DNA of 64,000 bases from JAZKFT01 sp039925965 (GCA_039925965.1 JBDSXW010000026.1:62001-126000), one strand, 5' to 3'. Positions 20,591 to 29,446 are shown, numbered from the stretch's first letter. The notes: generated by a model not told the origin, from the letters alone. Made by a program: numbers and translations.

Positions 20591-20658
20591 ACCCAAAAGT
20601 AGCACGGTTCGAAAGTCCTCCTTTGGAGAATTTCCTTCGGAGCATTTAGGAGGCTTTT
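20591..20658 (-). repeat. 3'-end repeat with terminator-like hairpin, copy 1
   Basis: It follows the GH28 stop by a few bases. On the reverse strand it contains TCTCCAAAGGAGGA and then CCGTGCTACTTTTGGG, similar to the element at 22614-22670 after the next gene, but with an extra TGCTCCGAAGGAAAT insertion. It may act as a terminator or mRNA 3'-end stabiliser; this is inference from position and folding. Confidence 0.5.
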
Positions 20659-20665
20659 CTTTTCT

Positions 20666-22195
20666 TCACTGCTTTACCTCCATTCCCCAAACCACTTTCG
20701 CATCACCCAATTCATTATTAGTCAACTTTACATTGCTGGTATGGGCACCATTAATTTCAGCAAAGAAACCTGTTCCTTTAAACGGCCAGTTATTGTGGAG
20801 CCAGGCGTCCTTCACGTTGGTGAGTACTATTAGCGGAACAAGGTTAAGGGGCTTCGCTGATACGAGGCCATCTATTTCCAGTCGTTCCACATTTTCTGCT
20901 TTTAATGCGGAACCTGTTTTGGTATTTACCCGCAGGTTGTGCAGTTCAATGTCTTTGGCATTTTTGATGGTGATGCCGGTCTCTGCTTCGAACACTACAT
21001 CATTCAAACTGACCTCCTGAACCGGCATCTCTTCGATACCGTTAATATACATGGCTTGGTTGGTATAGGCAGTGATATTACTAAAACGAATATTCCTGAA
21101 TTGGGGCGTTCGTTCACTCAGCGGCTCTACAGGTACTTTGGCGTACTCCATATCCAATACAATGGCCTGTTCATGGATATTTTTCATCACGATATTATCA
21201 ACACGGATATCTTCCACGACACCGCCGCGGCCACGGGCCGATTTAATGCGGATACCGCGATCGGTGCCATCGAATATGCAGTTACTGATCACAATCTTTT
21301 TTACGCCACCGCTCATCTCGCTGCCAATTACCACACCTCCATGCCCGTTCAGCATGGTGCAGTTGGTGATGGTGTAGTTTTCTGCCGGCATGGCCTTGGT
21401 ACGGCCCTGTACATCCTTCCCAGATTTGATGGTAATGCAATCATCGCCCACGCTGATATGGCAATTGGAAATATGTACATACTTGCAGGACTCAGGATTG
21501 ATGCCGTCGGTATTGGGCGAATGTGGGTTATTAATAGTGACTGCATTTACTGTCACGTTTTCGCAGAACTCCGGGTTGACCGTCCAGAAGGGAGAATTGG
21601 TGATATAGATGCCTTCAATCAAAATGTTTTTGCAGTACATGGGCTGTATAAACGGCGGCCGCAGAAACCCTCTTTTGATCTGCCGCGGATCGTCGGGCAA
21701 CTGGATATTTTTGTTAAGACTGTCGAAGATCTTCTGCCATTTATTCCTGGGCAGGTTATCTTTCCAGCCTTCAACATAGTCCCACCATTTTTTACCATGC
21801 CCGTTTATTTTGCCTCTTCCTTTGATGGCGATATTCTCTGCTTTGTATGCATAAAACAATGGTGAAAAACTTATCACATCCATGCCCTCGTACCGGCTCT
21901 CTACCATCGGCAGGTAATCATCGAAATTGTCGCTGAAGTTGAGTTCCGCGCCAGCGTCGATGTAGATGGTAATATTACTTTTTAAGTGGATAGGGCCCGT
22001 AAGGTATTTGCCCGCAGGAAAGTAAACCGTGCCACCACCTGCTTTGAAAGCCGCATCAATCGCTTTTGTAATGGCGACTGTTGCAATGACGCTGCTGTCT
22101 TTTTTGGCGCCATATTTTGTGACGTCGTAAAAAGATTGCGAGCTGGCGGTTGCGGCTAGCGAAGCAAGGAAGAGGATTATGGTGAGTTTTTTCAT
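20666..22195 (-). CDS. GH28-family polygalacturonase-type hydrolase
   Basis: The 509-residue protein starts with a clear signal peptide (MKKLTIILFLASLAATASSQ); I use this ATG at 22195 rather than a codon 27 residues upstream in the repeat region. The beta-helix carries all GH28 active-site blocks in order: NTDGINP near residue 228, GDDCITI near 252, GHGGVVIGS near 286 and RGIRIKS near 315. GH28 enzymes hydrolyse alpha-1,4-galacturonan or rhamnogalacturonan by inversion. The early YGAKKDSSVIATVAI with TKAIDAAFKAGGG is the usual N-terminal beta-helix entry. It lies in the spacer-rich part of the PUL, flanked by repeats on both sides. Whether it acts exo on oligogalacturonides or endo is not decided by the sequence. 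Confidence 0.93.
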   Translation of the reverse strand: MKKLTIILFLASLAATASSQSFYDVTKYGAKKDSSVIATVAITKAIDAAFKAGGGTVYFPAGKYLTGPIHLKSNITIYIDAGAELNFSDNFDDYLPMVESRYEGMDVISFSPLFYAYKAENIAIKGRGKINGHGKKWWDYVEGWKDNLPRNKWQKIFDSLNKNIQLPDDPRQIKRGFLRPPFIQPMYCKNILIEGIYITNSPFWTVNPEFCENVTVNAVTINNPHSPNTDGINPESCKYVHISNCHISVGDDCITIKSGKDVQGRTKAMPAENYTITNCTMLNGHGGVVIGSEMSGGVKKIVISNCIFDGTDRGIRIKSARGRGGVVEDIRVDNIVMKNIHEQAIVLDMEYAKVPVEPLSERTPQFRNIRFSNITAYTNQAMYINGIEEMPVQEVSLNDVVFEAETGITIKNAKDIELHNLRVNTKTGSALKAENVERLEIDGLVSAKPLNLVPLIVLTNVKDAWLHNNWPFKGTGFFAEINGAHTSNVKLTNNELGDAKVVWGMEVKQ

Positions 22196-22248
22196 GGGTT
22201 TAGTTTGATGTTTCCTATAATTTTTTGAGTTGCTTTCTGTGCGACGGG

Positions 22249-22577
22249 CCGCCTCATCCCCGGCCCTTCTCCACAAGTGGAGAAGGGTGCCCCTGCGGCG
22301 AGAAGCAAAATTGATGCATACCCCGGGTTCTTCTTATTCGTGATTCGATATTGTAAAGCCACATTCCGGGTATGAAAATCAGACATCATATATCGCACAT
22401 CAAAAAATCCAAAAGACCGCCTCATCCCCGGCCCTTCTCCACAAGTGGAGAAGGGTGCCCCTGCGCCGAGAAGCAAAATTGATGCATACCCCGGGTTCTT
22501 CTTGTTCGTGATTCGATATTGTAATGCCACATTCCTGGTATGAAAATCAGACATCAGATATCGCACATCAAAAAATA
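22249..22577. repeat. 168-bp tandem duplication between GH28 and the unclassified glycosidase
   Basis: Two copies, 22249-22416 and 22417-22577, match base for base with few differences at a constant period of 168. Each begins with the CCTCATCCCCGGCCC repeat and ends in ATATCGCACATCAAAAAAT. The reverse strand stays open across both copies for 129 codons only because the unit length is a multiple of three; its protein is low-information and repeats itself, so I do not call a gene. The rest of the 22196-22668 gap holds nothing else but the 3'-end element. Confidence 0.85.
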
Positions 22578-22613
22578 ACAATGGTTTGAAGTCGTTATTT
22601 CCCCGTTTTCACT

Positions 22614-22670
22614 CACCAAAAAGTAGCACGGTGCTAAAGTCCTCCTTTGGAGGATTTAGGAGGCCTTTTT
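22614..22670 (-). repeat. 3'-end repeat with terminator-like hairpin, copy 2
   Basis: Directly at the stop of the glycosidase gene, the reverse strand reads CCTCCTAAATCCTCC AAA GGAGGACTTTAG, a near-perfect inverted repeat, then GCACCGTGC and a T run. A hairpin followed by a T run is consistent with an intrinsic terminator; a related copy follows the GH28 gene at 20591-20658. Confidence 0.55.
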
Positions 22671-25329
22671 ATTCGAAGAGCCAGTCGATTTCTTTTTTTG
22701 CTCCATCTTCAGTGAGGCCTGCGTCATACAATGGAATGGATTGTTCCCCATCTACGAAACCGAGTATCAAGCACACGCCTTTTGCTAGTTTTAAGGTGTT
22801 ACTACCTGCGCCAAAACTGTAACTGTGGATGTTTACCGGGGGTAGTCCTTTAACCACCAGCCCATTCGCAATCTTTATATCTGCCTGGCCATAATCGTTG
22901 GCGCTGGCGTTGGTTTCCAACTCCGGTGGTTTCAGATAAATGGTATCCTTTGTGAAAGCTGCTTTTGTTGGCTTGAAAAAACCTACTAGTATTTTTATAG
23001 GTTTGTTATTGGTAAAATGAATCTCGGTTGGTCCGCTTACCTGCGAATTAAACGACCGTTTCAAACCTTTCAAGCCTTTTAGTTCTTTAGCGAATGCGGA
23101 TATCCTGTTGCCTGAATCTGCAAAGCAATGGGCGGCACTATCTATTGTATAAAAGCTTGCGCTGGGATCATCCAGACTAATTATAGCATTCTGCAATATT
23201 ATTGTTTGCGCAGCAGTTTTTTCCGGGTTGTTTTTAAGAGAATCTATTTTAATTTTAAAGTGTTGCAACTCGCTTTGAAAAGGAACCAATACTTCAGCCC
23301 ATGTTTTAAAACTGCCATTCACTCCGCGAATAGGAATTTTCCGCTGCTGTGTTTGCATACTGTTGGCATAGAGGTAACTTCCTTTGGTAAGCGCTGCCAG
23401 TTTATTATACCAGGTAATACTTTGTTCCAGCAGCGGCAGGGCTTTATCCAGGTCGTGGATATCGTTTGAATATTTGTATCGTAATACCAGCAGGGCGGCT
23501 TCGGCTTTGTAGGCAAAATGATACGCCAACGCCTGGTAGCAATACAGGTCGTTTTGAAGTCGTTCAAACTCCTCTTTATTGCGACTGATATTTTTGCCGG
23601 CAGCCTGCATGGCCAGTACGGCTTTGTCGCCATGTGCCTTTACTTCACTAATAATCTGAACCGGTGTTTCCCCGGTATGCTTGTCTCCTTTCCACTCTTT
23701 CTCTGCATATTGGATCAGCATTTCGCCCTCGGGGCTTTCGGAGTCATATAGCAATGTAAACAATCCGTAGCGATAGGGATTAATCAACTGGGTCATCAGC
23801 ATGCCCAATGTGAGGGTCTGCCGGTTGCCATCGGTGATGCCAAACCGTCGCAGCAGCTTCGGCGCTATTTCACCCGATTGTTCGTAGGCATCCAGGATAC
23901 TTTTCCCTGCAGACAAATTACAGCCATATTGGTCAGCCAGCATCTTCGTCCAGTAGGTAATTTCGGCTTGCCGGTCGCGGTGTGCTTTCCAGGCATAGCG
24001 GCTCCAGGCTTTGTACCAGATCCAGTCGCGTTCCACTTGTAGCAGGCGTTTTCCGTTTACGCTATCGGCGCTAAAGGGCCAGTCCCAGTAGGAAGCCTGC
24101 GGGTATAAATGCAGGCCATTGCCACCCATCACTTCATGCATTCCGATAACAGACTGCTGGATAAAATCCGGCGAACCATAACGGAATGGTTCGAGGTTCG
24201 CGAGTATATGTACGTTCTCGATCTGTACACTGCCCAGGTGGGCCAAGGTCTGGTGCAGTGCCGCCCAGCTGCCACGCGGTCTCGGCGTGGTTAAAGCTTC
24301 GCCGTTAAACTTCGCTTCTGTATATAAATTTTTATACAAGGGTAATGCTGCTGCCATCACAGAAGGAGCATCCGTATCATGCGCCCGTAAAACGATGGGT
24401 GGTTCGGAAGTTTTCCCCAAGGCCTTCATGCCGTCCTGTACGCCCGGAATAATTGTTTTTGTAAACCAATCAATATCGTCCTGGCCGGTTCCTTCCATAG
24501 CTTCGCCCAAACAAACCATGAGGCCAACATTTGGATATTTCTGAACGAAGGCAGCAATAGATTTTCTCGTATAGTCGGCGATGAGTGGAATGATGGGCCG
24601 TTCCCTTTCCTGGGTTTTAATATGGTTGTGTTCGGCAAATGGTTTGGAGACGATGATATTGTAAAACATCTGGATCACCCAAATACCACGCTTATCGGCT
24701 TCGGTAGTAAGAAAGCGGTACATCTCTTCATTCTTTTTGAAAGTAGCATCATCCACTTCTACCGCGTAGGGATAATCCTTCAGCTTTACCAGCGATGCAA
24801 ACGGATGGCCATTCCAGAGATATAGCGAATTCATGCGATTCTCCACCATCGAATCGAGGTACTGAATCCATAGTTTTTTATCGTAAAGCCATGGGAAGGT
24901 TTCGGGTGTGTAGGGATATTCGTACACCGTGCGTCCTGGCAGGTAATACGGTTTCTGCACACCAATACAGGCGCCGCGTAATACCATTTCAGGTGCATCT
25001 GAAAATTCCAATGTTGCCGGGAAACATTTTGCTGCCTGTATTCGCGCAGCTAGTTCAAGGCAACCATACAAAATACCGCTCTCATCATTGCCCGTAATTT
25101 TTACCTGACCCTTATTGACAGAAATGATAAAGCCCTCCTTTTTACCGTTTGGTACCTTGTCAAGAACAATCGTCCTTTTTTGACTATTCAATTTAAGCTG
25201 CTCAATGGTGGAGCGTAATTTCTGAGCGCCAAAAATGGTCCGCGGTGTCGGAGCTTTGTTCTCTATCAGCACCTGCGAATGGCCGGTAAACTGTATGAAT
25301 AATGATAATATAGCGAGTATCTTTTTCAA
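22669..25329 (-). CDS. Unclassified secreted TIM-barrel glycoside hydrolase (GH20/GH67-like; possible uronidase)
   Basis: The 886-residue protein begins at a TTG (no in-frame ATG nearby) with a signal peptide MKKILAILSLFIQFTGHSQ. Residues about 25-125 look like the alpha/beta N-domain that precedes the barrel in GH20 and GH67 enzymes (KEGFIISVNKGQVKITGNDE, GILYGCLELAARIQ). A TIM barrel follows (LRGACIGVQKPYYLPGR, ENRMNSLYLWNGHPF, GIWVIQMFYNI, VGLMVCLGEAMEGTG with a candidate catalytic Glu), then a long helical C-terminus rich in LADQYGC and YWTKML-type segments. It resembles proteins sometimes named alpha-D-galacturonidases, but I cannot confirm that. Context between GH28 and PL1 makes a galacturonide-processing role plausible. 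Confidence 0.6.
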   Translation of the reverse strand: MKKILAILSLFIQFTGHSQVLIENKAPTPRTIFGAQKLRSTIEQLKLNSQKRTIVLDKVPNGKKEGFIISVNKGQVKITGNDESGILYGCLELAARIQAAKCFPATLEFSDAPEMVLRGACIGVQKPYYLPGRTVYEYPYTPETFPWLYDKKLWIQYLDSMVENRMNSLYLWNGHPFASLVKLKDYPYAVEVDDATFKKNEEMYRFLTTEADKRGIWVIQMFYNIIVSKPFAEHNHIKTQERERPIIPLIADYTRKSIAAFVQKYPNVGLMVCLGEAMEGTGQDDIDWFTKTIIPGVQDGMKALGKTSEPPIVLRAHDTDAPSVMAAALPLYKNLYTEAKFNGEALTTPRPRGSWAALHQTLAHLGSVQIENVHILANLEPFRYGSPDFIQQSVIGMHEVMGGNGLHLYPQASYWDWPFSADSVNGKRLLQVERDWIWYKAWSRYAWKAHRDRQAEITYWTKMLADQYGCNLSAGKSILDAYEQSGEIAPKLLRRFGITDGNRQTLTLGMLMTQLINPYRYGLFTLLYDSESPEGEMLIQYAEKEWKGDKHTGETPVQIISEVKAHGDKAVLAMQAAGKNISRNKEEFERLQNDLYCYQALAYHFAYKAEAALLVLRYKYSNDIHDLDKALPLLEQSITWYNKLAALTKGSYLYANSMQTQQRKIPIRGVNGSFKTWAEVLVPFQSELQHFKIKIDSLKNNPEKTAAQTIILQNAIISLDDPSASFYTIDSAAHCFADSGNRISAFAKELKGLKGLKRSFNSQVSGPTEIHFTNNKPIKILVGFFKPTKAAFTKDTIYLKPPELETNASANDYGQADIKIANGLVVKGLPPVNIHSYSFGAGSNTLKLAKGVCLILGFVDGEQSIPLYDAGLTEDGAKKEIDWLFE

Positions 25330-25398
25330 ATGCTTTTCTATTTTTCATTGCTCCAAAAAATGCACTTCTTACAACCTGTCGATCAAAGCAAGTGGAAC

Positions 25399-26778
25399 CT
25401 ATTTCATCATCGCTGATTCATTCAAATATTTTTCGAGCATCGTGAACCCATCAGTTCCGGTTTTATTCCGGTCGCTGGCATCTCTGGGGTTCAATCCCTG
25501 CTTCCTTTCCCATTCGTCCGGCATGCCATCTCCATCAGTATCGGCTGCTGGTGTGCCGTTTTTATAAGTGCCCCATCCTCCAACAGCTACAGGCAAATCT
25601 ATGATTCCCGGCTTCCCAAATGCACCCATGCCACTGGCAGTTCCTGTCCTTGTTTCATTCACCACCCTTTGATCGGTAGCGTCTCTCGCGGGAAAAATGG
25701 CACCAGCATATTTCAATACGGCATTGTATGCGTCCGTTGCATTCTGTTCGGGTATTGGTACAGTAATTGGAAAGGCTGCATCTACCTGTTTCGTATACCC
25801 TTGTTCTGAAAAATCCAGGCCTTTTAAATTATTCCTGGTTAAAGCCTTATTGCCTTCCATTATATTCCCATCCAGGTACCACTCGCCGGTTCCTTTGGCA
25901 TCTTTTGCAGAATAGTTGGCACGTATAAATTTTAATTCGGTTGGCGTTGCAGGCCCGGGCTTATAGTAATTATTCACCATGTTTACCTGCGACACACCAC
26001 CTGCTATATTTACCTCGCCGCCATAGCAGGCATTGGGGTTTCCCCAGTTGTAAATTACATTGTTTCTATAGTCGATGATGGCCATGGTATCGTGCGCCCT
26101 GGCGCCATCGAAACGCACAGCGCGGCTATTCTGGTGCGCAATCAGGTTATGATGATAGCTACTATATTGACCGCCCCAAACACCGCCATAAGAACGATGG
26201 CCTTTCAGATGACCGGCTTCGTACAACCCTTCACTTACAATGCACCATTGAACCGTTACATTTTTTGTATCGTACATAGCGGCGCATTCTTCATTGGCCC
26301 AGCTAAAACTGCAATGGTCCACAATAACGTCGTGGCAATTCTCCATGTCGAAACCATACAAGCCAGATTTTAAGGTACCGCCGGGTCGGGAACGAACATA
26401 ACGGATGATGATATTTCCATGATTGCCTTTTGTTGAAGCCCCGTTTAAAATAAGGGACTGATTTTTCAGACAAATGCCGTCGCCTGGTGCCGTCTGTCCC
26501 GCAATGGTAAGATTCGATCTTTTGATCTGGATTTTTGATTGCAGTTCGATGATGCCGCCTACCTTAAAAATGACCGTCAATGGGTCGTCCGGAAATTTTT
26601 CTAATGCATCTCTGAAGCTTCCTTCGCCACCATCATTGAGATTGGTAACAGCGACTACCTGACCGCCCCGGCCACCAGTGGCATATTTGCCGAATCCTTC
26701 TGCGCCAGGGAAAGCTATGGGCTGGGCCATCAGTTGCTGCTGTACAAAAAGAGAAATAATTATTACTAGTTTTTTCAT
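25399..26778 (-). CDS. Secreted PL1-type pectate lyase (third copy)
   Basis: The 459-residue protein has a signal peptide (MKKLVIIISLFVQQQLMAQ), then AFPGAEGFGKYATGGRGG, IAGQTAPGDGICLKN, the VIVDHCSFSWANEE segment corresponding to the PL1 DH signature, HHNLIAHQNSRAVRFDGAR and NNYYKPGPATP. It ends with a DTDGDGMPDEWE calcium-type motif. It is shorter than, and clearly distinct from, the tandem pair at 1690-5037, belonging to another subgroup of PL1-like lyases. It probably acts in the periplasm or at the surface on polygalacturonate. It is 69 bp upstream of the glycosidase gene and 26 bp downstream of the oxidoreductase gene, so all three are likely one transcript. Confidence 0.9.
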   Translation of the reverse strand: MKKLVIIISLFVQQQLMAQPIAFPGAEGFGKYATGGRGGQVVAVTNLNDGGEGSFRDALEKFPDDPLTVIFKVGGIIELQSKIQIKRSNLTIAGQTAPGDGICLKNQSLILNGASTKGNHGNIIIRYVRSRPGGTLKSGLYGFDMENCHDVIVDHCSFSWANEECAAMYDTKNVTVQWCIVSEGLYEAGHLKGHRSYGGVWGGQYSSYHHNLIAHQNSRAVRFDGARAHDTMAIIDYRNNVIYNWGNPNACYGGEVNIAGGVSQVNMVNNYYKPGPATPTELKFIRANYSAKDAKGTGEWYLDGNIMEGNKALTRNNLKGLDFSEQGYTKQVDAAFPITVPIPEQNATDAYNAVLKYAGAIFPARDATDQRVVNETRTGTASGMGAFGKPGIIDLPVAVGGWGTYKNGTPAADTDGDGMPDEWERKQGLNPRDASDRNKTGTDGFTMLEKYLNESAMMK

Positions 26779-26804
26779 TTCGAATTGACTATTTACCAGG
26801 GTTA

Positions 26805-27866
26805 TTAATAGGCAGGTACCACCCCGCCCTGTTCACTACTTTTATACGCTGCTTCCACGCAGGCCATGGTGTGAATGCAGTCTGCTACGGCATTGTCGGG
26901 TCTTGCGATCGTACCATCAGCTGCCAGCATAATTTGTGCCATGCTGCCAATAAAGGCGTGCGGAAACCAACTGCCCGCCACCTCCATTTCTTTCCACTGT
27001 GGCTCTTCGTGGTCATTCAGGAAAATGTACTCAAAACTATCAGCGGCGCCGCGTGGATAATTAATCAGTGCGCCGAAATTAATTTTAATAGCGCCTTTGC
27101 TGCCTTCAATTTTAATATAGGAATGCTGCTTGGGCGTGCCGAAATTGTGGCAATGATTGGTGAGGATATTGGCCCTTTTCATATCTCCATAATCCATAAT
27201 GATATTGCTGCGGACTGAAGACAATTGCGGCATCGAAGGGTGTTTCGTTGATTTAGCATAGATCGATTTCGGATTGCCAAGTAAGTTTCTTACCAGGTCG
27301 ATATAGTGAATGCTGTGGTACAGAATTTCTAGTCTTGGGGATGTGAAGAGAAAATCCCAGAGATGCCATGGTGTATAGACATTTACATTGATCTCAATAT
27401 CGTTGAGTTCGCCGATCAGTCCCTGGTCAATCAGTTGCTTTGCCGCCAGGATATAGGGTGCATAGCGAAACTGAAAATTAATGCCTGCGAGCATGTTTTT
27501 CTCCTCAGTCAACCGAAGAATTTCCTTCGCCTCTTCGTAGGTATCGCCCATGGGTTTTTGCAACAACACCCTGGCGCCTTCTGGCAAAATCCGCAGAATC
27601 GAAATGATCTGCGAGCCGGGAACGGCGACATCAAAAATGGCATCGGGTTCCGCCTGTCCGATCATTTCGGCGATACTTTGAAATGCTATTGGGATATTAA
27701 ATTTCGCAGCTGTAGCTACTGCCTTAGGATGGTCTATATCGTAAATACCCTGCACGTTAAAGCCGGCAATGGCATAGGCTGGCAGGTGCGCCGTATTAAT
27801 AATGCCTCCGGCACCAATGATATAAATGGGAACGTTTGAAGATGCTATGGGAACATTGAAATGCAT
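26805..27866 (-). CDS. Gfo/Idh/MocA-family NAD(P)-dependent oxidoreductase
   Basis: The 353-residue cytoplasmic protein has a Rossmann fold at the N-terminus (IYIIGAGGIINTAHLPAY, residues about 14-31) and the C-terminal alpha/beta sheet domain of the family (MLAGINFQFRYAPYILAAK, HSIHYIDLVRNLLGNP). The conserved motif that is normally EKP reads QKP here (VLLQKPMGDT near residue 102); the lysine is kept. The family oxidises or reduces sugars, inositols and sugar acids. It is the first gene of the PUL's upstream transcript and the most likely intracellular sugar-modifying step; it could supply lactone to the amidohydrolase of the neighbouring operon (inference). No further substrate hint is visible. 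Confidence 0.88.
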   Translation of the reverse strand: MHFNVPIASSNVPIYIIGAGGIINTAHLPAYAIAGFNVQGIYDIDHPKAVATAAKFNIPIAFQSIAEMIGQAEPDAIFDVAVPGSQIISILRILPEGARVLLQKPMGDTYEEAKEILRLTEEKNMLAGINFQFRYAPYILAAKQLIDQGLIGELNDIEINVNVYTPWHLWDFLFTSPRLEILYHSIHYIDLVRNLLGNPKSIYAKSTKHPSMPQLSSVRSNIIMDYGDMKRANILTNHCHNFGTPKQHSYIKIEGSKGAIKINFGALINYPRGAADSFEYIFLNDHEEPQWKEMEVAGSWFPHAFIGSMAQIMLAADGTIARPDNAVADCIHTMACVEAAYKSSEQGGVVPAY

Positions 27867-28394
27867 GAATAATATAATCGATCGTTTTAAAACCAGTGAG
27901 TAGATGTACCCATTTAAGTGACTGACAAATTACAGCTTTGTGCCTTTGCAGCCAGCGTAAGGGTTTATAGTGAAGAGCCCGCAGCCCCAACGCTTTCGCA
28001 TGGGCGTAGTGTTAAGATCTGTCTCAAAACGCTGAAAGGCAAAGCCATCAAGCCTTTCAGATATTTTGAGTCTCTTTACTATCCCGAGGCTTCAGCCTTG
28101 GGAAGTGGTGAGCATATTTTTAACACGATGCCGATTATCGACGCCAGTCGTCCCAAGGCTGAAGCCTTGGGTTAGTAAGGGAGTCTTTTTTGTAAAACCA
28201 ATCCGGCATTTTAAACTGTAAGAGCTCATTTTATAACATTAACCTAATGCCCATGCGAACGCTTTCGGGGCGAGGACTTGTAACGAAAAACCCCCGAAAT
28301 ACTCCTGGGCAGGCCGACCCCGCCACTGTATTTTTTGGCAGGGTTACGCCCCAATTATTTTCTAGCTGTTGGAGCTACATCCTGCCAATAATCA
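27867..28394. other. 528-bp spacer with second palindromic repeat, no gene
   Basis: No gene is seen. It holds repeat copy B (28075-28179) and a separate inverted repeat, TTTCGGGG (28262-28269) with CCCCGAAA (28291-28298), which could be a weak 3'-end hairpin after the permease gene. Confidence 0.55.
28075..28179. repeat. 105-bp palindromic repeat, copy B
   Basis: Arms 28075-28103 and 28151-28179 are inverted copies with a few mismatches, and the spacer again contains GCATATTTTTAAC. It has the same length and orientation as copy A at 1348-1452, and weaker similarity extends on both sides to about 28035-28255. The pair bounds a 26.6-kb segment that holds nearly the whole PUL. Confidence 0.8.
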
Positions 28395-29429
28395 CTACAA
28401 GCTGGCCAGGTAATTACCCCGTGTAAGGAGCAATACAGCGGCAACCAGAACTAACAATGCGATAGCGAGTGTGCGGATGGTTTTGGGGCTGCAGTTCCTC
28501 CATTCTTTCATTACCAGCCCAGCTATGGAACTAAACAATACCAGCAAAATCATATGCACCGCCCAGCTGGTAAATTTGTATTCCCCCATATGCACGTGCC
28601 CGAGCCCGTAGAAGAAAAACTGGCCATACCAGAGCAATCCGGTAAGCGCCGAAAGTGCGTAATTTTTAGCTAGCCCGGGTGTTCCGATAGAACTGTATTG
28701 CCTGAATGTTTTTTGCTTGTTGTGCAGGTAAAGGCAATAGACCAGCGAAGTTAAAAAGGCCCCGGAATTAGAAAAAATATAGATCACATTTCCCTGGAAA
28801 TCACCGGCCCCATATTTCGCCGCTACTTCGGCAATCGGTTGGCCCTGATCCAGTGCAAAACCATAAAAAGCGGAAAGCACGCCTGCCAGCAAACAAAGCG
28901 GCAAACCCTTCGCCAGATTGAATTCCGTCTTTTTCTGCTGTTGCTTTTCCAGGTCTTTTTCTTTATGCCGCCCAGCCAATCCGCAAAGCCCAATACCAGC
29001 TGCGCCCATAGCAATACCACTGACGATGAGTGTGGCACCATTGCTGCTAAGCATATTACCCAATGTACCGTGGACAATCGGCGGAATTAAAGTGCCCAAC
29101 ACGCAACTGATTCCTACTGCTAATGCATAGGTGAGCGAAAACCCTACATAACGAATCGCGATACCGAAAGCCATGCCGCCAACGCCATAAGCTACGCCCA
29201 GCGCAAAAGATGTAAGCATAGCCGACGCAGGCGCTTCCTGCAAAACGGTTGTTAACTGTGGTATGGTAAGAAAGGCAACTATGATTGGCAATGCCAGCCA
29301 GCACACAAAAGCCTGCGCCAGCCAGTAGGTTTGCCAGGCCCAGCGAACTACCTTTTTTTCTGGAGTGTAACACAACGCAGCACTGGACGCACCCGTAGCA
29401 TGAAACAGTACCCCGTTGATTAACTCCAT
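28395..29429 (-). CDS. rhaT: RhaT-family sugar/proton symporter
   Basis: The 344-residue protein is hydrophobic throughout, with about ten membrane helices, the same length as E. coli RhaT. It begins MELINGVLFHATGASSAALCYTP without signal peptide and shows the family's paired glycines (YGVGGMAFGIAIRYVGFSLTYA), a cytoplasmic charged loop (HKEKDLEKQQQKKTE) and the C-terminal YGLGHVHMGEYKFTSWAVHM stretch. RhaT carries L-rhamnose across the inner membrane with protons. It is the last gene of the six-gene operon, 17 bp after the lactonase-type amidohydrolase gene, so the imported compound is probably a deoxysugar such as rhamnose or fucose, or a derived lactone or acid. The precise substrate is inference. 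Confidence 0.85.
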   Translation of the reverse strand: MELINGVLFHATGASSAALCYTPEKKVVRWAWQTYWLAQAFVCWLALPIIVAFLTIPQLTTVLQEAPASAMLTSFALGVAYGVGGMAFGIAIRYVGFSLTYALAVGISCVLGTLIPPIVHGTLGNMLSSNGATLIVSGIAMGAAGIGLCGLAGRHKEKDLEKQQQKKTEFNLAKGLPLCLLAGVLSAFYGFALDQGQPIAEVAAKYGAGDFQGNVIYIFSNSGAFLTSLVYCLYLHNKQKTFRQYSSIGTPGLAKNYALSALTGLLWYGQFFFYGLGHVHMGEYKFTSWAVHMILLVLFSSIAGLVMKEWRNCSPKTIRTLAIALLVLVAAVLLLTRGNYLASL

Positions 29430-29446
29430 GTTATTGTATATTGGTT

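Noticed and set aside
20939..21865. 308-codon forward frame inside the GH28 gene
   Set aside because: It is antisense to complete GH28 active-site motifs and has no recognisable domain.
22192..22581. 129-codon reverse-strand reading frame across the 168-bp tandem duplication
   Set aside because: The protein is just the repeat read twice, with no domain or start context; the frame stays open because the unit is a multiple of three.
1348..28179. Palindromic elements as a CRISPR array or attachment sites
   Set aside because: Only two copies 26 kb apart, each internally palindromic, with no spacers, integrase or tRNA.
28262..28298. Inverted repeat TTTCGGGG/CCCCGAAA as the terminator of the RhaT operon
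   Set aside because: The 21-base loop is long and no T run follows on the reverse strand, so I list it only as part of the spacer.
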